DNA from: Nocardia sp. NBC_01730
Lineage (GTDB): Bacteria > Actinomycetota > Actinomycetes > Mycobacteriales > Mycobacteriaceae
Direction: 5' to 3'
Assembly (NCBI RefSeq): GCF_035920445.1
Contig: NZ_CP109162.1
Span: 8,308,001 to 8,372,000 of the forward strand
DNA length: 64,000 nucleotides
The stretch's first letter is position 1; the number at the start of each line of letters is the position of its first letter. The notes under the pieces are model-generated. The model was not told the origin of the DNA. It saw only the letters and a list, made by a program, of their open reading frames with translations, and searched no databases. Made by a program: the position numbers and the translations under genes. Below, in pieces: positions 36,137-44,232 of this stretch.

Positions 36137-37306
36137 TCAGCGGGTGGCGGCGTCCAGTTCGGCGAAGGTGTCGGTGACCCAGTCGGCGACGAAGTCGCGG
36201 ACGTAGGGGAAATGGTCGAGGCCGATATGCTCGACACCGCCTTCCTCGGGGGTGAAGATCCGCAGTTCGCGCTTGGGGCTGTTGACGGCTTGGTCGTAGG
36301 AGCGATGGGCGTATTCGAGCGGGATCTGGCGGTCATTGCTGCCGTGGCAGATCAAGAACGGCACAGTGATCTGCTCGACGACACCGTCGAGGTGTACGTC
36401 GTCGGCGTAGGCGATGAAGCTGTCGAGGTCGTCGTAGCCCCATACCCACAGCACGTGCTCCCAGTAATGCGGCACCGGCCGCTCGCCTTCGCGTTCGAGA
36501 CGGCGGCGCTGCACGGCGCCCCAGTTGTGGTTGGCGCCCCAAGCGACGACCAAGGCGAGCCGTTTCTCGAAGGCGGCCGCGCGCGGGGCGTAGTAGCCGC
36601 CGAGTGACCAGCCGACCAGACCGATGCGGGCGGTATCGACGTCGTCGCGTGTCTCGAGGTAGTCCACGCATGCGGTCGCCCAGCCTTCGGTGGCGATGCG
36701 TGCGGTGAGCCCGCCGAGCCGGAGAGCCTCGCCGCTGCCGGGGGTGTCGACCATGAGGGTGGAGATCCCGCGGGCGGCCAGTTCGTCGGAAATGCCGGAG
36801 GCGTAGATGTGTTCTTTCGTGCTGTCCAGGCCGTTCCACATGATCAGCACCGGGGCTGGGTCGCGGTCCGCAGCGGGAGCTTTGGTGAAATAGGCGGGCA
36901 GCGTCGTGTTCTCGAACGGGATCGTCACGCGGCTGGTGCGCGGGTCGATGTTGTCGAATGCCTTCTGCTGTAATTCGAGGACTCGGCGGTAGGTGTCGAG
37001 TCGGTGCAGCGATGATGCGCTTTGCATGCGTTCGGCCTGGCAGAGGTAGTTGGTGGCACGCCGGTACAGCTGTCCGGCGGTGCGTGTGTGGCCGGCTTTC
37101 TCGGCGGCCTCGGCCTGGTGCACCAGTGTGTCGGTCAGCGCGGTCCATGCCTGCAGGAAGTCACCGGTGCCGGCGTCCTCGCCGCGGGTCGCCGCGTCAC
37201 GGATCGGGCGGCAGGCGCGGTCGACCTCGTCGATGAGGCCGCCGCTGTTGAGGGTGGCGGCGACGCTGAGGTTCCAGACGTAATTTCCGGGGAAGTATTC
37301 GAACAT
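36137..37306 (-). CDS. Alpha/beta hydrolase, 2,6-dihydropseudooxynicotine hydrolase-like
   Basis: 389 residues from ATG 37306, with AAGGACC upstream. The fold is that of C-C bond hydrolases related to 2,6-dihydropseudooxynicotine hydrolase: a helical N-terminal domain (AGQLYRRATNYLCQAERMQS), PVLIMWNGLDSTKEHIYASG, the nucleophile Ser234 in GLVGWSLGGYYAPR, LICHGSNDRQIP with the acid Asp, and EHIGLDHF with a candidate His. Such enzymes cut 1,3-diketone or ring-fission products. Being last in the minus-strand catabolic cluster, it probably cleaves the product of the extradiol dioxygenase. The true substrate is unknown. Confidence 0.8.
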   Translation of the reverse strand: MFEYFPGNYVWNLSVAATLNSGGLIDEVDRACRPIRDAATRGEDAGTGDFLQAWTALTDTLVHQAEAAEKAGHTRTAGQLYRRATNYLCQAERMQSASSLHRLDTYRRVLELQQKAFDNIDPRTSRVTIPFENTTLPAYFTKAPAADRDPAPVLIMWNGLDSTKEHIYASGISDELAARGISTLMVDTPGSGEALRLGGLTARIATEGWATACVDYLETRDDVDTARIGLVGWSLGGYYAPRAAAFEKRLALVVAWGANHNWGAVQRRRLEREGERPVPHYWEHVLWVWGYDDLDSFIAYADDVHLDGVVEQITVPFLICHGSNDRQIPLEYAHRSYDQAVNSPKRELRIFTPEEGGVEHIGLDHFPYVRDFVADWVTDTFAELDAATR

Positions 37307-37315
37307 CGGTGGTCC

Positions 37316-37690
37316 TTATCCGTTGGGGAAATCGGTTGTTGAGGTGTTGGTTCGTGAGGCGTCGGCGTGCGCCAGGAGGTTCGTCCGACCAGCCGCCGTC
37401 GGCCACCACGTTGACTCGGTGACGTAAGAGTCCTCGCCACTCGCCAGGAATAGGGTGCAGCTGGCGAGTTTGTCTGGAGTGCTGCCCCGGCCGGGCTGGA
37501 TATGCACAGCGATGGAGCACATCGGGTGGTCAGAGTGGGCAATTCGTTCTCGATGGCCGGGACGCGGATCATGCTGGGGATGATCCAGTTGGTGCCTTCG
37601 GCGTCGATCAGCAGTGCCTGCCTGTGTGCCTGCCTGCCCGTGGTGTCGGCGATGAGCGCGGTCTTTCTGGCGAGTCGGTCGGGTCATCGG
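37316..37690 (-). pseudogene. Short-chain dehydrogenase relic
   Basis: Two ends of an SDR are recognisable. Near 37680 one frame reads LARKTALIADTTGRQAHRQA, resembling the nucleotide-binding start (G-x-x-x-G-x-G degraded). Near 37330-37490 another reads GSTPDKLASCTLFLASGEDS with YVTEST, the usual SDR C-terminus, followed by a frameshift after which NVVADGGWSDEPPG completes the motif. The catalytic centre is absent. It lies between the intact SDR and the alpha/beta hydrolase genes, so the cluster once encoded a second dehydrogenase. Confidence 0.7.
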
Positions 37691-38445
37691 TGCTCCCACA
37701 GTGCGTCGCTGATGGACTTGACGCCGCCGTGTGCGGTCATCCCGCCGTCGACGGGTATCTCGGCACCGGAGATGAACGAGGCGTCGTCGCTGATCAGGAA
37801 CACCACCAGCCGGGCCACCTCGGCGACGGTGCCGGTGCGGCCGAGCGGTGTCTCGGCGATGTTCGCCGCGCGGAAAGCCGGTTCCGCCGATGCGGTCATC
37901 GGGGTATCGATGTAGCCGGGATGTACGGTGTTGACCCGGATTCCGCGGGGACCGAGTTCCAGGCAGGCGGTTTTCGCCAACCCGCGCAGTGCCCATTTGC
38001 TGGTGGTGTACGCCACCGGGAAGTGCCCGGTCAGTGCGGCGGCCGAACCGATGACGACGATCGAGCCGCCGACGGGCAGCAGTGGAGTGACGGCTTGGAT
38101 CGCCAGCAGCGTGCCGTGGACGTTGACCTCATGGACCCGAGTCAGGTCGGCCGGGTCGAGTTCGGTCAGCCGGGCACGCCAGGTGATGCCCGCGTTGGCG
38201 ACCAGACCGTCGACCCGACCGTACCGCTGCCCGAGATCGGCGGTCAGCGTCGACCAGCCGCGGGCATCGGTGACATCGAGACGCCGGTAGTCGATACCCG
38301 GCAAGTCTTCGGCAGGTTCCTCGGTGCGATCGATGGCCACGACCCGGGCGCCCTCGTCATGCAGCAAACGTGCCGCTGCCGCGCCTTGGCCACGGCCGGC
38401 GCCGGTGACGACCACGACCTTCCCGTCCACGCGTCCCTCGTTCAT
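37684..38445 (-). CDS. Short-chain dehydrogenase/reductase of the catabolic cluster
   Basis: 253 residues from ATG 38445. Classical SDR motifs are all present: cofactor site VVVVTGAGRGQGAAAARLLH, acidic AIDRTEEPAEDLPG (NAD preference), LVANAGITW, Ser in IVVIGSAAAL and the catalytic Y-x3-K in YTTSKWALRGLAKTACLELG, with NTVHPGYIDTPMT after it. The C-terminus ISGAEIPVDGGMTAHGG is normal. It probably oxidises an alcohol or dihydrodiol of the aromatic substrate. Its ATG overlaps the stop of a 55-codon ORF. Confidence 0.9.
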   Translation of the reverse strand: MNEGRVDGKVVVVTGAGRGQGAAAARLLHDEGARVVAIDRTEEPAEDLPGIDYRRLDVTDARGWSTLTADLGQRYGRVDGLVANAGITWRARLTELDPADLTRVHEVNVHGTLLAIQAVTPLLPVGGSIVVIGSAAALTGHFPVAYTTSKWALRGLAKTACLELGPRGIRVNTVHPGYIDTPMTASAEPAFRAANIAETPLGRTGTVAEVARLVVFLISDDASFISGAEIPVDGGMTAHGGVKSISDALWEHR

Positions 38446-38609
38446 CGGTGGCGCCCTGTTGTGTCGGCAGCCGGAGCATCTGCACCCGCCGAGCGACCTG
38501 GCGCGGCCACTGGACGGCAGGTACCAGGCGGGTGGCAAATGCCGGCGTACCGCGGGCGGGGACGCGGCGACGAGGCCAGGGACCGGGGATCGCCGGTGCC
38601 GGTGTTCAT
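38442..38609 (-). CDS. Small ORF coupled to the SDR gene, doubtful
   Basis: A 55-codon frame from ATG 38609 with a strong AAGGAG eight bases upstream, ending in ATGA over the SDR start. The product (MNTGTGDPRSLASSPRPRPR and a Cys/Pro/Arg-rich tail) does not look like a folded protein. An alternative frame in the same stretch reads VPAVQWPRQVARRVQMLRLP, hinting at a frameshifted older gene. It may now serve only to pass ribosomes to the SDR gene. Confidence 0.35.
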   Translation of the reverse strand: MNTGTGDPRSLASSPRPRPRYAGICHPPGTCRPVAAPGRSAGADAPAADTTGRHR

Positions 38610-38656
38610 CGTTGAATCTCCTTGGATGCGAATACTTCTCGATGAAGACCGCCGTA

Positions 38657-39595
38657 CTACACCGGCGGGGCGACGAACAACCCCTTGTCGGGGTCGTTGA
38701 ACGAGCGCTGCGCGACGAATTCGTTCATTGCGTTGGCGGTGCCCCACTGGTCGGAGACTTCCGGCTGGGAGAAGTCGTACAGGTGGGGATGCCAGGTGTC
38801 CTCGTCGATGAGCTCGAGTTCGGTGGTGTATTCGACGGTGTTGCCGTGTGGGTCGAGGAAGTAGCTGAAGGTGTTGTTGCCGGCCAGGTGTCGGCCAGGT
38901 CCCCAGATCTTCTCGACGCCGGCGCGCAGCAGTCTGCCGGTGCCGCGCATGTATTCGTCGAGCCCGCGCATCTCGAATGAGGCGTGGTGCAGCGATGGGT
39001 GGGGGCCGCGGGCGATGGCCAGGCTGTGATGCCAGGCGTTGATCCGCATGAACCACATCATTTCGCCCATGCGCGGATGCATGAGCACGTCGGACAGGCG
39101 GAAGCCGAGGTGGCGTTCGTAGAAGGCACGGGTCGCCTCGGGCTTCGGCGAGTTGACGACCACATGCGACAGCCGCACCGGAATCGATTCACCCGCTTCG
39201 ATTTCCCGATGTTTCCGGATCGCGACGTCGGCGCTGATCTCGATGGTGCGGCCCTCGTTGTCGAAGAAGCGGAAGCCGTATCCGCCGCCAGGACTCTGCA
39301 GAGTGCCGGGCTCGCTGACGAGTTGGACGCCGTCGATCGCCAGACGGGCGGCGAGGGCGTCGACGTCGGCAGCCGTCGCGGCGCCGAAGGCGATCAGATC
39401 GATGCGTTTGTCGACCGCCTGCCGCAGCCGCACCACGTACTGCTCGGGCGAGCCCTCCGCGGCGAGGAAAGCGATGCCGGTGTCGGAGTGCTCGGCGGTA
39501 AGTCCCCAAGCCTCGGTGAAGAAGCTCCGCTGGCGAGCGAGGTCCGGGACGGCGAGATCAACGTGGCGGAGGTGGGTGATGAGGTGATCGGTCAT
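38657..39595 (-). CDS. Two-domain extradiol ring-cleavage dioxygenase (catechol 2,3-dioxygenase-like)
   Basis: 312 residues from ATG 39595, the usual length for type I extradiol enzymes. There are two VOC modules, LRHVDLAVPDLARQRSFFTE and LSHVVVNSPKPEATRAFYER. The iron triad fits the family: H144 in LSHVVV, H204 in LHHASFEM and E255 in GNTVEYTTEL. Such Fe(II) enzymes open catechols next to the hydroxyls (meta cleavage). It is third in the minus-strand operon, 22 bp after the FAD monooxygenase, which would supply the dihydroxylated ring. Confidence 0.9.
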   Translation of the reverse strand: MTDHLITHLRHVDLAVPDLARQRSFFTEAWGLTAEHSDTGIAFLAAEGSPEQYVVRLRQAVDKRIDLIAFGAATAADVDALAARLAIDGVQLVSEPGTLQSPGGGYGFRFFDNEGRTIEISADVAIRKHREIEAGESIPVRLSHVVVNSPKPEATRAFYERHLGFRLSDVLMHPRMGEMMWFMRINAWHHSLAIARGPHPSLHHASFEMRGLDEYMRGTGRLLRAGVEKIWGPGRHLAGNNTFSYFLDPHGNTVEYTTELELIDEDTWHPHLYDFSQPEVSDQWGTANAMNEFVAQRSFNDPDKGLFVAPPV

Positions 39596-39617
39596 GGTGA
39601 GAGTCCCTTCGGGTGGA

Positions 39618-40748
39618 TCAGGTCGGCTGGGCGACCAGTGCGGTGACACCGGCGATGAGGCCGGGCACATCGCCCCGCTCGTGGTCGAGCAGCCATTGGC
39701 CGAGCTGGTTGGAGGCGTCGACGACGGCCTTCGCCCGAACGAAGCGGCGAGCGGTGTAGGTGCTCCACAGCCGGTCGTCGACGGCCTCGGCCGCGAGCAG
39801 CAGTTCGGCGAGCACCGCCGCGTCCTCGAATGCCTGCGCGCCGCCCTGGGCCAGCGTCGGAGGACAACAGTGGGCGGCATCGCCGATGAGCACGACACGT
39901 CCGCGATGCCATGGCGGCGGTAGCACGTGCGTCTCGAACCGGGTGTAGTGCACACGGCTGGGATCATCGAGCGTGCGCAAAATGTCGTCCCACGGTCCGT
40001 GGTAGGCGGCGGCGAGCTCGCGCATCCTCGCCAGCTGCTGCGCGGGGCTGAGTTCGGCACGGTCCCGGGCCTTCTCGACAATGAATGCGTAGAGCGAATT
40101 TTCCCCGGTGGGCGTGTATCCGGCGATGTAGGACGGCCCACCATAGAACAGGTCAGTGCGGGTCACCGAGTCCGGGCGCGGTCCGAATGCACGCCAGATC
40201 GCCATGCCGGTGTCGCGGGTTGGGAGGTCGATCCCGAGCATCCGCCGGGTGGCCGATCGGATGCCGTCGGCGCCGACGACGAGGTCGAATCGGAGTGTCG
40301 AGCGGTCGGAGAAGACGACGTCGACTCCGGCGTCTCGGTGCTCGAATGCTGTTGCAGTGATACCGAATCGGGTCGTGACACCCAGCTCGGCCGCTCGCTC
40401 GTGCAGGATCCTGGCCAACACCGGTCGGGGCATCCCCAGGGTAGCGGGCAGGTCCGGGCCGCCGGTGCGGATGTCGGGCATCTCGACCAGCAACATCCCC
40501 GCGGCGTCGGGCGCCCGCAGCCCGAGGCTGTCGAAGCCGTACCCTTCCGGGCGAACCCGATCCCACACGCCGAGCTTCCGAAGCTCGCGTAAAGCGTTGC
40601 CCTGCAGAGTGATTCCGGATCCAATGGCGGCGATGCCAGGATTGGCCTCGATCAGTTCGACCGCGACACCGCCGTCGGCGAGCGCGATCGCGGCCGCCGT
40701 CCCGGCGAGGCCGCCGCCGACGACCAGGACGTTGTGTACGGCAGTCAC
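39618..40748 (-). CDS. FAD-dependent aromatic monooxygenase
   Basis: 376 residues from GTG 40748. A single-component flavin hydroxylase of the p-hydroxybenzoate/salicylate class: VLVVGGGLAGTAAAIALADG is the ADP-binding G-x-G-x-x-G, LVVGADGIRSATRRMLGID holds the DG motif, and VVLIGDAAHCCPPTLAQGGA is the GD motif contacting ribityl. The PRPVLARILHERAAELG helix is typical. It would add a hydroxyl to the ring with NAD(P)H and O2, producing the diol for the dioxygenase. It lies between the cyclase-like gene (26 bp) and the dioxygenase. Confidence 0.9.
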   Translation of the reverse strand: MTAVHNVLVVGGGLAGTAAAIALADGGVAVELIEANPGIAAIGSGITLQGNALRELRKLGVWDRVRPEGYGFDSLGLRAPDAAGMLLVEMPDIRTGGPDLPATLGMPRPVLARILHERAAELGVTTRFGITATAFEHRDAGVDVVFSDRSTLRFDLVVGADGIRSATRRMLGIDLPTRDTGMAIWRAFGPRPDSVTRTDLFYGGPSYIAGYTPTGENSLYAFIVEKARDRAELSPAQQLARMRELAAAYHGPWDDILRTLDDPSRVHYTRFETHVLPPPWHRGRVVLIGDAAHCCPPTLAQGGAQAFEDAAVLAELLLAAEAVDDRLWSTYTARRFVRAKAVVDASNQLGQWLLDHERGDVPGLIAGVTALVAQPT

Positions 40749-40774
40749 TGGGACTCCTTTGTCCGAGAAGGGAT

Positions 40775-41767
40775 TTACTTGACAGCAATGGGCGCGACCG
40801 GCGCGCCGACGGCACCGGTTACCGGCAGCGGAGCGGCAGTCAGCCAGAACTCGTAGACGCCGTCGGCAGCACAGTCGGCGGCCAATGCCTCGAGGTCCCA
40901 CATCTCGCCGAGGAAAAGCCCGATGTGCGGGATGACCACCTGGTGCAGCGGCTGGAAAGCATGCTCGAATTCATTCGGCCGCACCTCGAACCCCCAGGTG
41001 TCGGTGGCGATTCCGGCGATCTCGGTGCCGTGCAGCCAGTCCGCGGTGGTGAACGACAAGCCGGGGGAGGCGCCGCCCGCGTAGTCTCCCCACCCTTCCC
41101 GGCGCGCCCGGGCCAGCCGACCGGTACGCACCAGCACCAGATCTCCGCGACCCACCTGCGCGGCGGAGCCTTGAACGGAGATGGTGGCTTCCAGGTGCTC
41201 GGTGGTGATGGCAAATCCGTCCGGCAGTTCGCCGTTCTCGCCGATCGCCCGGCCGAGGTCGAGCAGCACACCGCGCCCCGCGATCAGCCCGGCCGTGGTC
41301 TCGATACCGGTGACCTGGTCGCCTTCGCTGGTGACCACGTCCCCGGCGCGGCGGCCGTTGTATGCCAGCCCGTGGTCGAAGATGTGCCCGAGCCCGTCCC
41401 ACTGCGTAGACGCCTGCAGCGGCATGAAGATCACATCGTCGGCGCCACCGATGCCGTGCGGGAAGCCCTGGGCGCCGCGCTCGGCGTCCAGGCCGGTATC
41501 GAGCATCGTGTGCACCGGATTGGTGCGCCGCCGCCAGCCTTTCTGCGGACCGTCGGCGTCGAACCGCTGGGCCAGCGAGAAGCTGGCTCCGCGGCGGACG
41601 AGGGCGGCGCCTTCGCGGCGCTTGTTCTCATCCAAAAAGTTCAGGGTGCCGAGCACGTCGTCGGCACCCCATCTACCCCAATTCGAGCAACGCTCTGCGG
41701 CCGCGGCGATAGCGCCTTCGGGATCGGATCGGTCCAACGACAACGGAGACGAGGATCGGTGGGTCAC
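40775..41767 (-). CDS. Cyclase-family hydrolase (kynurenine formamidase-like fold)
   Basis: 330 residues, first gene of the minus-strand catabolic operon. Matches the PF04199 cyclase group: WGADDVLGTLNFLDENKRRE near the start, QASTQWDGLGHIFDHG (the metal-binding H/D motif in a variant form, with Gln-Trp replacing the usual Thr-His), LLDLGRAIGE and LVLVRTGRLARARREGWGDY, with HIGLFLGEMWDLEALA near the end. Related enzymes open amides or lactones. The altered motif may change metal binding. It could process the first or last intermediate of the pathway. Divergent from the LysR gene. Confidence 0.82.
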   Translation of the reverse strand: MTHRSSSPLSLDRSDPEGAIAAAAERCSNWGRWGADDVLGTLNFLDENKRREGAALVRRGASFSLAQRFDADGPQKGWRRRTNPVHTMLDTGLDAERGAQGFPHGIGGADDVIFMPLQASTQWDGLGHIFDHGLAYNGRRAGDVVTSEGDQVTGIETTAGLIAGRGVLLDLGRAIGENGELPDGFAITTEHLEATISVQGSAAQVGRGDLVLVRTGRLARARREGWGDYAGGASPGLSFTTADWLHGTEIAGIATDTWGFEVRPNEFEHAFQPLHQVVIPHIGLFLGEMWDLEALAADCAADGVYEFWLTAAPLPVTGAVGAPVAPIAVK

Positions 41768-41843
41768 GTCAGCTCCTCCTTGAGACGTAGACCACTCTCG
41801 ACCAGTCCGCCGCCATCAGGGAAGACGAAATTGATGATGCCCG

Positions 41844-41862
41844 ATATAAATGCCTTGGATAT
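41844..41862. promoter_or_regulatory. LysR-type box between the cyclase operon and the LysR gene
   Basis: ATAT-N11-ATAT, an exact dyad with the T-N11-A spacing expected for LysR regulators, 10 bp before the GTG of the LysR gene and within the 104-bp divergent region. It is the only AT-rich dyad there. It probably serves autorepression and activation of the operon. Confidence 0.55.
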
Positions 41863-41871
41863 GCTGGACCG

Positions 41872-42783
41872 GTGAATCTCGCGCGGCTGGACCTGAACCT
41901 GCTGGTGACCTTGGATGCGTTGTTGCAGCAACGCAGCGTCACCCGGGCAGCAGACCAGGTCGGGCTGAGTCAGCCCGCAGTCTCAGCCCAGCTGGCACGA
42001 TTGCGCAGGCACTTCCACGACGAACTGCTCACCCGGGTCGGCAACCAATATCGGCTCACGCCGCTCGCGGCACAGCTCGCGGAGCGCGTTCGGGTTGCCC
42101 TGTCCGGGGTCGAACGGGTCTTCGCAGCTGATCCCGTCTTCGACCCGGCCGCAGCGACCCGAGAGTTTTCGATGGTCGTCAGCGATTACAGCATCGTCGT
42201 CCTCGGCGCACAGATCGCGGCGCTGCTTGCCGCGGAGGCGCCCGGCTGCCGGCTGCGGCTGACCGCCAACACGCCGCGGCAGATCGACATGGTCGACCAA
42301 GTGTTGGTCAACACCGATCTGCTGCTGATGCCACACGGATTCCTGGAGGGGTTGTCGTATCGCGACGTCTACTCCGACGAGTGGGTCTGTCTCGTGTCCG
42401 CCGACAACGACGACGTGGGCGCGGAACTGACGGTTGGGCAACTGCAGACCATGCCCTGGGTGCTCACCTATCACGGGACGACCGCCTCGACACCGGCGGC
42501 GCGGCAGATGCGCATGCTCGGCATCGAGCCGCACGTGCAGGTCGTCACCGAAACCTTCCTGACGGTGCCGGTTCTCATCGCCGGGACAAAGCGGGTTGCA
42601 CTGTTTCAACGGCTGCTCGCCGAAACGATTCCGCAGGACTTAGGGGTGCGTTCGCTGCCGTGCCCGTTTGCGGCCGGTCCGCTGCTGGAGGCGATGTGGT
42701 GGCATCCGATCCACGACGACGATCCCGAACACCGCTACCTGCGTGATGTCGTCGACCGCGCGGCAGCCGGGCTCAGGACATAA
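41872..42783 (+). CDS. LysR-family regulator of the catabolic cluster
   Basis: 303 residues from GTG 41872. Residues 1-65 are the LysR helix-turn-helix, LDLNLLVTLDALLQQRSVTR and AADQVGLSQPAVSAQLARLR. The rest is a periplasmic-binding-type effector domain (FSMVVSDYSIVVLGAQIAAL, LLMPHGFLEGLSYRDVYSDE, MPWVLTYHGTTASTPAARQM). The subgroup resembles NodD/LinR/PnpR-like aromatic-responsive regulators. It is divergent from the cyclase-FAD-dioxygenase operon and upstream of the FAH gene, so it probably controls both. Confidence 0.9.
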   Translation: MNLARLDLNLLVTLDALLQQRSVTRAADQVGLSQPAVSAQLARLRRHFHDELLTRVGNQYRLTPLAAQLAERVRVALSGVERVFAADPVFDPAAATREFSMVVSDYSIVVLGAQIAALLAAEAPGCRLRLTANTPRQIDMVDQVLVNTDLLLMPHGFLEGLSYRDVYSDEWVCLVSADNDDVGAELTVGQLQTMPWVLTYHGTTASTPAARQMRMLGIEPHVQVVTETFLTVPVLIAGTKRVALFQRLLAETIPQDLGVRSLPCPFAAGPLLEAMWWHPIHDDDPEHRYLRDVVDRAAAGLRT

Positions 42784-42941
42784 ATCATGTGGATTCCGCA
42801 GATACGAAGTATTGATTTCCTAGATCGTGATGCCGCCGTCACAGTGAGTTCCGCGTGCGCCGACGAGATGTCTCTCCGGCGACTGCGCTAGGCCGATCGT
42901 TACTCGACGGCATGGTGACGGACCCGACAAAGGAGCTCGAC

Positions 42942-43916
42942 ATGAGATTCGCCCGGCACCGGACTGCGAACGGTCCGCAGTTGGCCGTCCTCGACGATGC
43001 TCAGGTGTTGGTCGACCTACCGACCGACCGACACTTACCGCACCTGCTCGCCGAGGCTGGTCTGTTGACCGATCTGGCTGAAAAGGCCCTGCACACAAGG
43101 ACTTCGGTGACGGCGCTGACCGCCGCCCAGTTGCTGGCACCGCTGGCACCGCCGACGATCCGGGACTTCTCCACCTTCCCTGAGCACACTGCGGGCATTG
43201 TGAAGACGACCGATCCGGCGGCCGGAATCCCGCCGGAGTTCTGGGAGATTCCGACCTTCTACTTCTCCAATCCCTATGCCGTGGTGGGGCCGTACGACCA
43301 GGTGCCGATCCCGCCGAACTGCTCGCGATTCGATTACGAGCTCGAAGTAGCCGCAGTGGTCGGCCGCGCTGGACGGGATTTGTCCGTCGAGGAGGCCCGA
43401 GACCACATTGCCGGGTTCGTGATCCTCAACGACTTCTCCGCTCGCGACGTGCAGTTCCACGAGATGCGGTTGCGGCTGGGCCCGGCCAAGGGCAAGGACA
43501 CCGCGACCGCGCTTGGCAGCTTGTTCGTCACCGCCGACGAACTACTCGACCGCCAGTCCGGCCCGTCTTACAACCTGCGCATGCAGGTTTTCGTCAATGG
43601 CGAACTACTCGGCGAGGATTCCCTGGACAACATGGCATGGAGCTTCCCGGCGCTGGCGGCCTACGCCTCGCGCGGCACCTGGATCCGACCGGGTGATCTG
43701 CTCGGTTCGGGCACCTGCCAGGGCGGCTGTCTCGCCGAACTGTGGGGCCGCCACGGAGCAGATTTCCACCCACCGCTACAGCCCGGCGACGAGGTGGTCA
43801 CCACAGTCGAATTGTTGGGCGAGACCCGTAACCGCATCGTCGCAGGGCCGAAGCCGCACGACATCCAGCCGTGGCCGCGACACCGGATCCTCGATACCGA
43901 CCACCAGAGTCGGTAG
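42942..43916 (+). CDS. Fumarylacetoacetate hydrolase-family protein
   Basis: 324 residues from ATG 42942, with AAAGGAG six bases upstream. FAH-fold enzymes hydrolyse or decarboxylate keto acids made by ring cleavage. The metal ligands are visible: Glu pair in FDYELEVAAVVGRAGRDLSV and Asp in FVILNDFSARDVQFHEMRLR, with the oxyanion region AKGKDTATALGSLFVT and the late GSGTCQGGCLAELWGRHGAD. It fits a late step after the extradiol dioxygenase. It is downstream of the LysR gene on the same strand; an AT-rich 158-bp gap may hold its own LysR-controlled promoter. Confidence 0.9.
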   Translation: MRFARHRTANGPQLAVLDDAQVLVDLPTDRHLPHLLAEAGLLTDLAEKALHTRTSVTALTAAQLLAPLAPPTIRDFSTFPEHTAGIVKTTDPAAGIPPEFWEIPTFYFSNPYAVVGPYDQVPIPPNCSRFDYELEVAAVVGRAGRDLSVEEARDHIAGFVILNDFSARDVQFHEMRLRLGPAKGKDTATALGSLFVTADELLDRQSGPSYNLRMQVFVNGELLGEDSLDNMAWSFPALAAYASRGTWIRPGDLLGSGTCQGGCLAELWGRHGADFHPPLQPGDEVVTTVELLGETRNRIVAGPKPHDIQPWPRHRILDTDHQSR

Positions 43917-44157
43917 AGCCCGGCACGGACAGTCGACGACATCGCAGCAGCGTCCATTCAACGCAGCAGTCCTCGATGCTGCTCTGCCGAGGCGCGACTC
44001 GTGCCACATCTCCGGTGATGACGGCATCGATGCGTATCGCCATTGGGTGCCGACAGAAATGCTCCTCGCCGGGCGGGATTCAAGGTCTGCCTGCATCGCC
44101 AGGCCATTAACCCGGGGCTTTCATCGGAGGTGACTGAGTATCGCGTGTCGCGAAGAA

Positions 44158-44231
44158 GAAAGGGTGCTCTGAACTGGGAGAATTCTGATTGCTGAAGTCG
44201 GAATTCGCACAGATTCGAGGAGCACCCTTTC
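44158..44231 (+). promoter_or_regulatory. Inverted repeat covering the transposase ribosome site
   Basis: Perfect 12-bp arms, GAAAGGGTGCTC at 44158-44169 and its complement at 44220-44231, 50 bp apart. The right arm overlaps the end of the GAGGAG ribosome site of the transposase gene. Transcripts entering from outside would include both arms and could hide the site, a protective arrangement known in some insertion sequences. Confidence 0.5.
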
Positions 44232-44232
44232 G

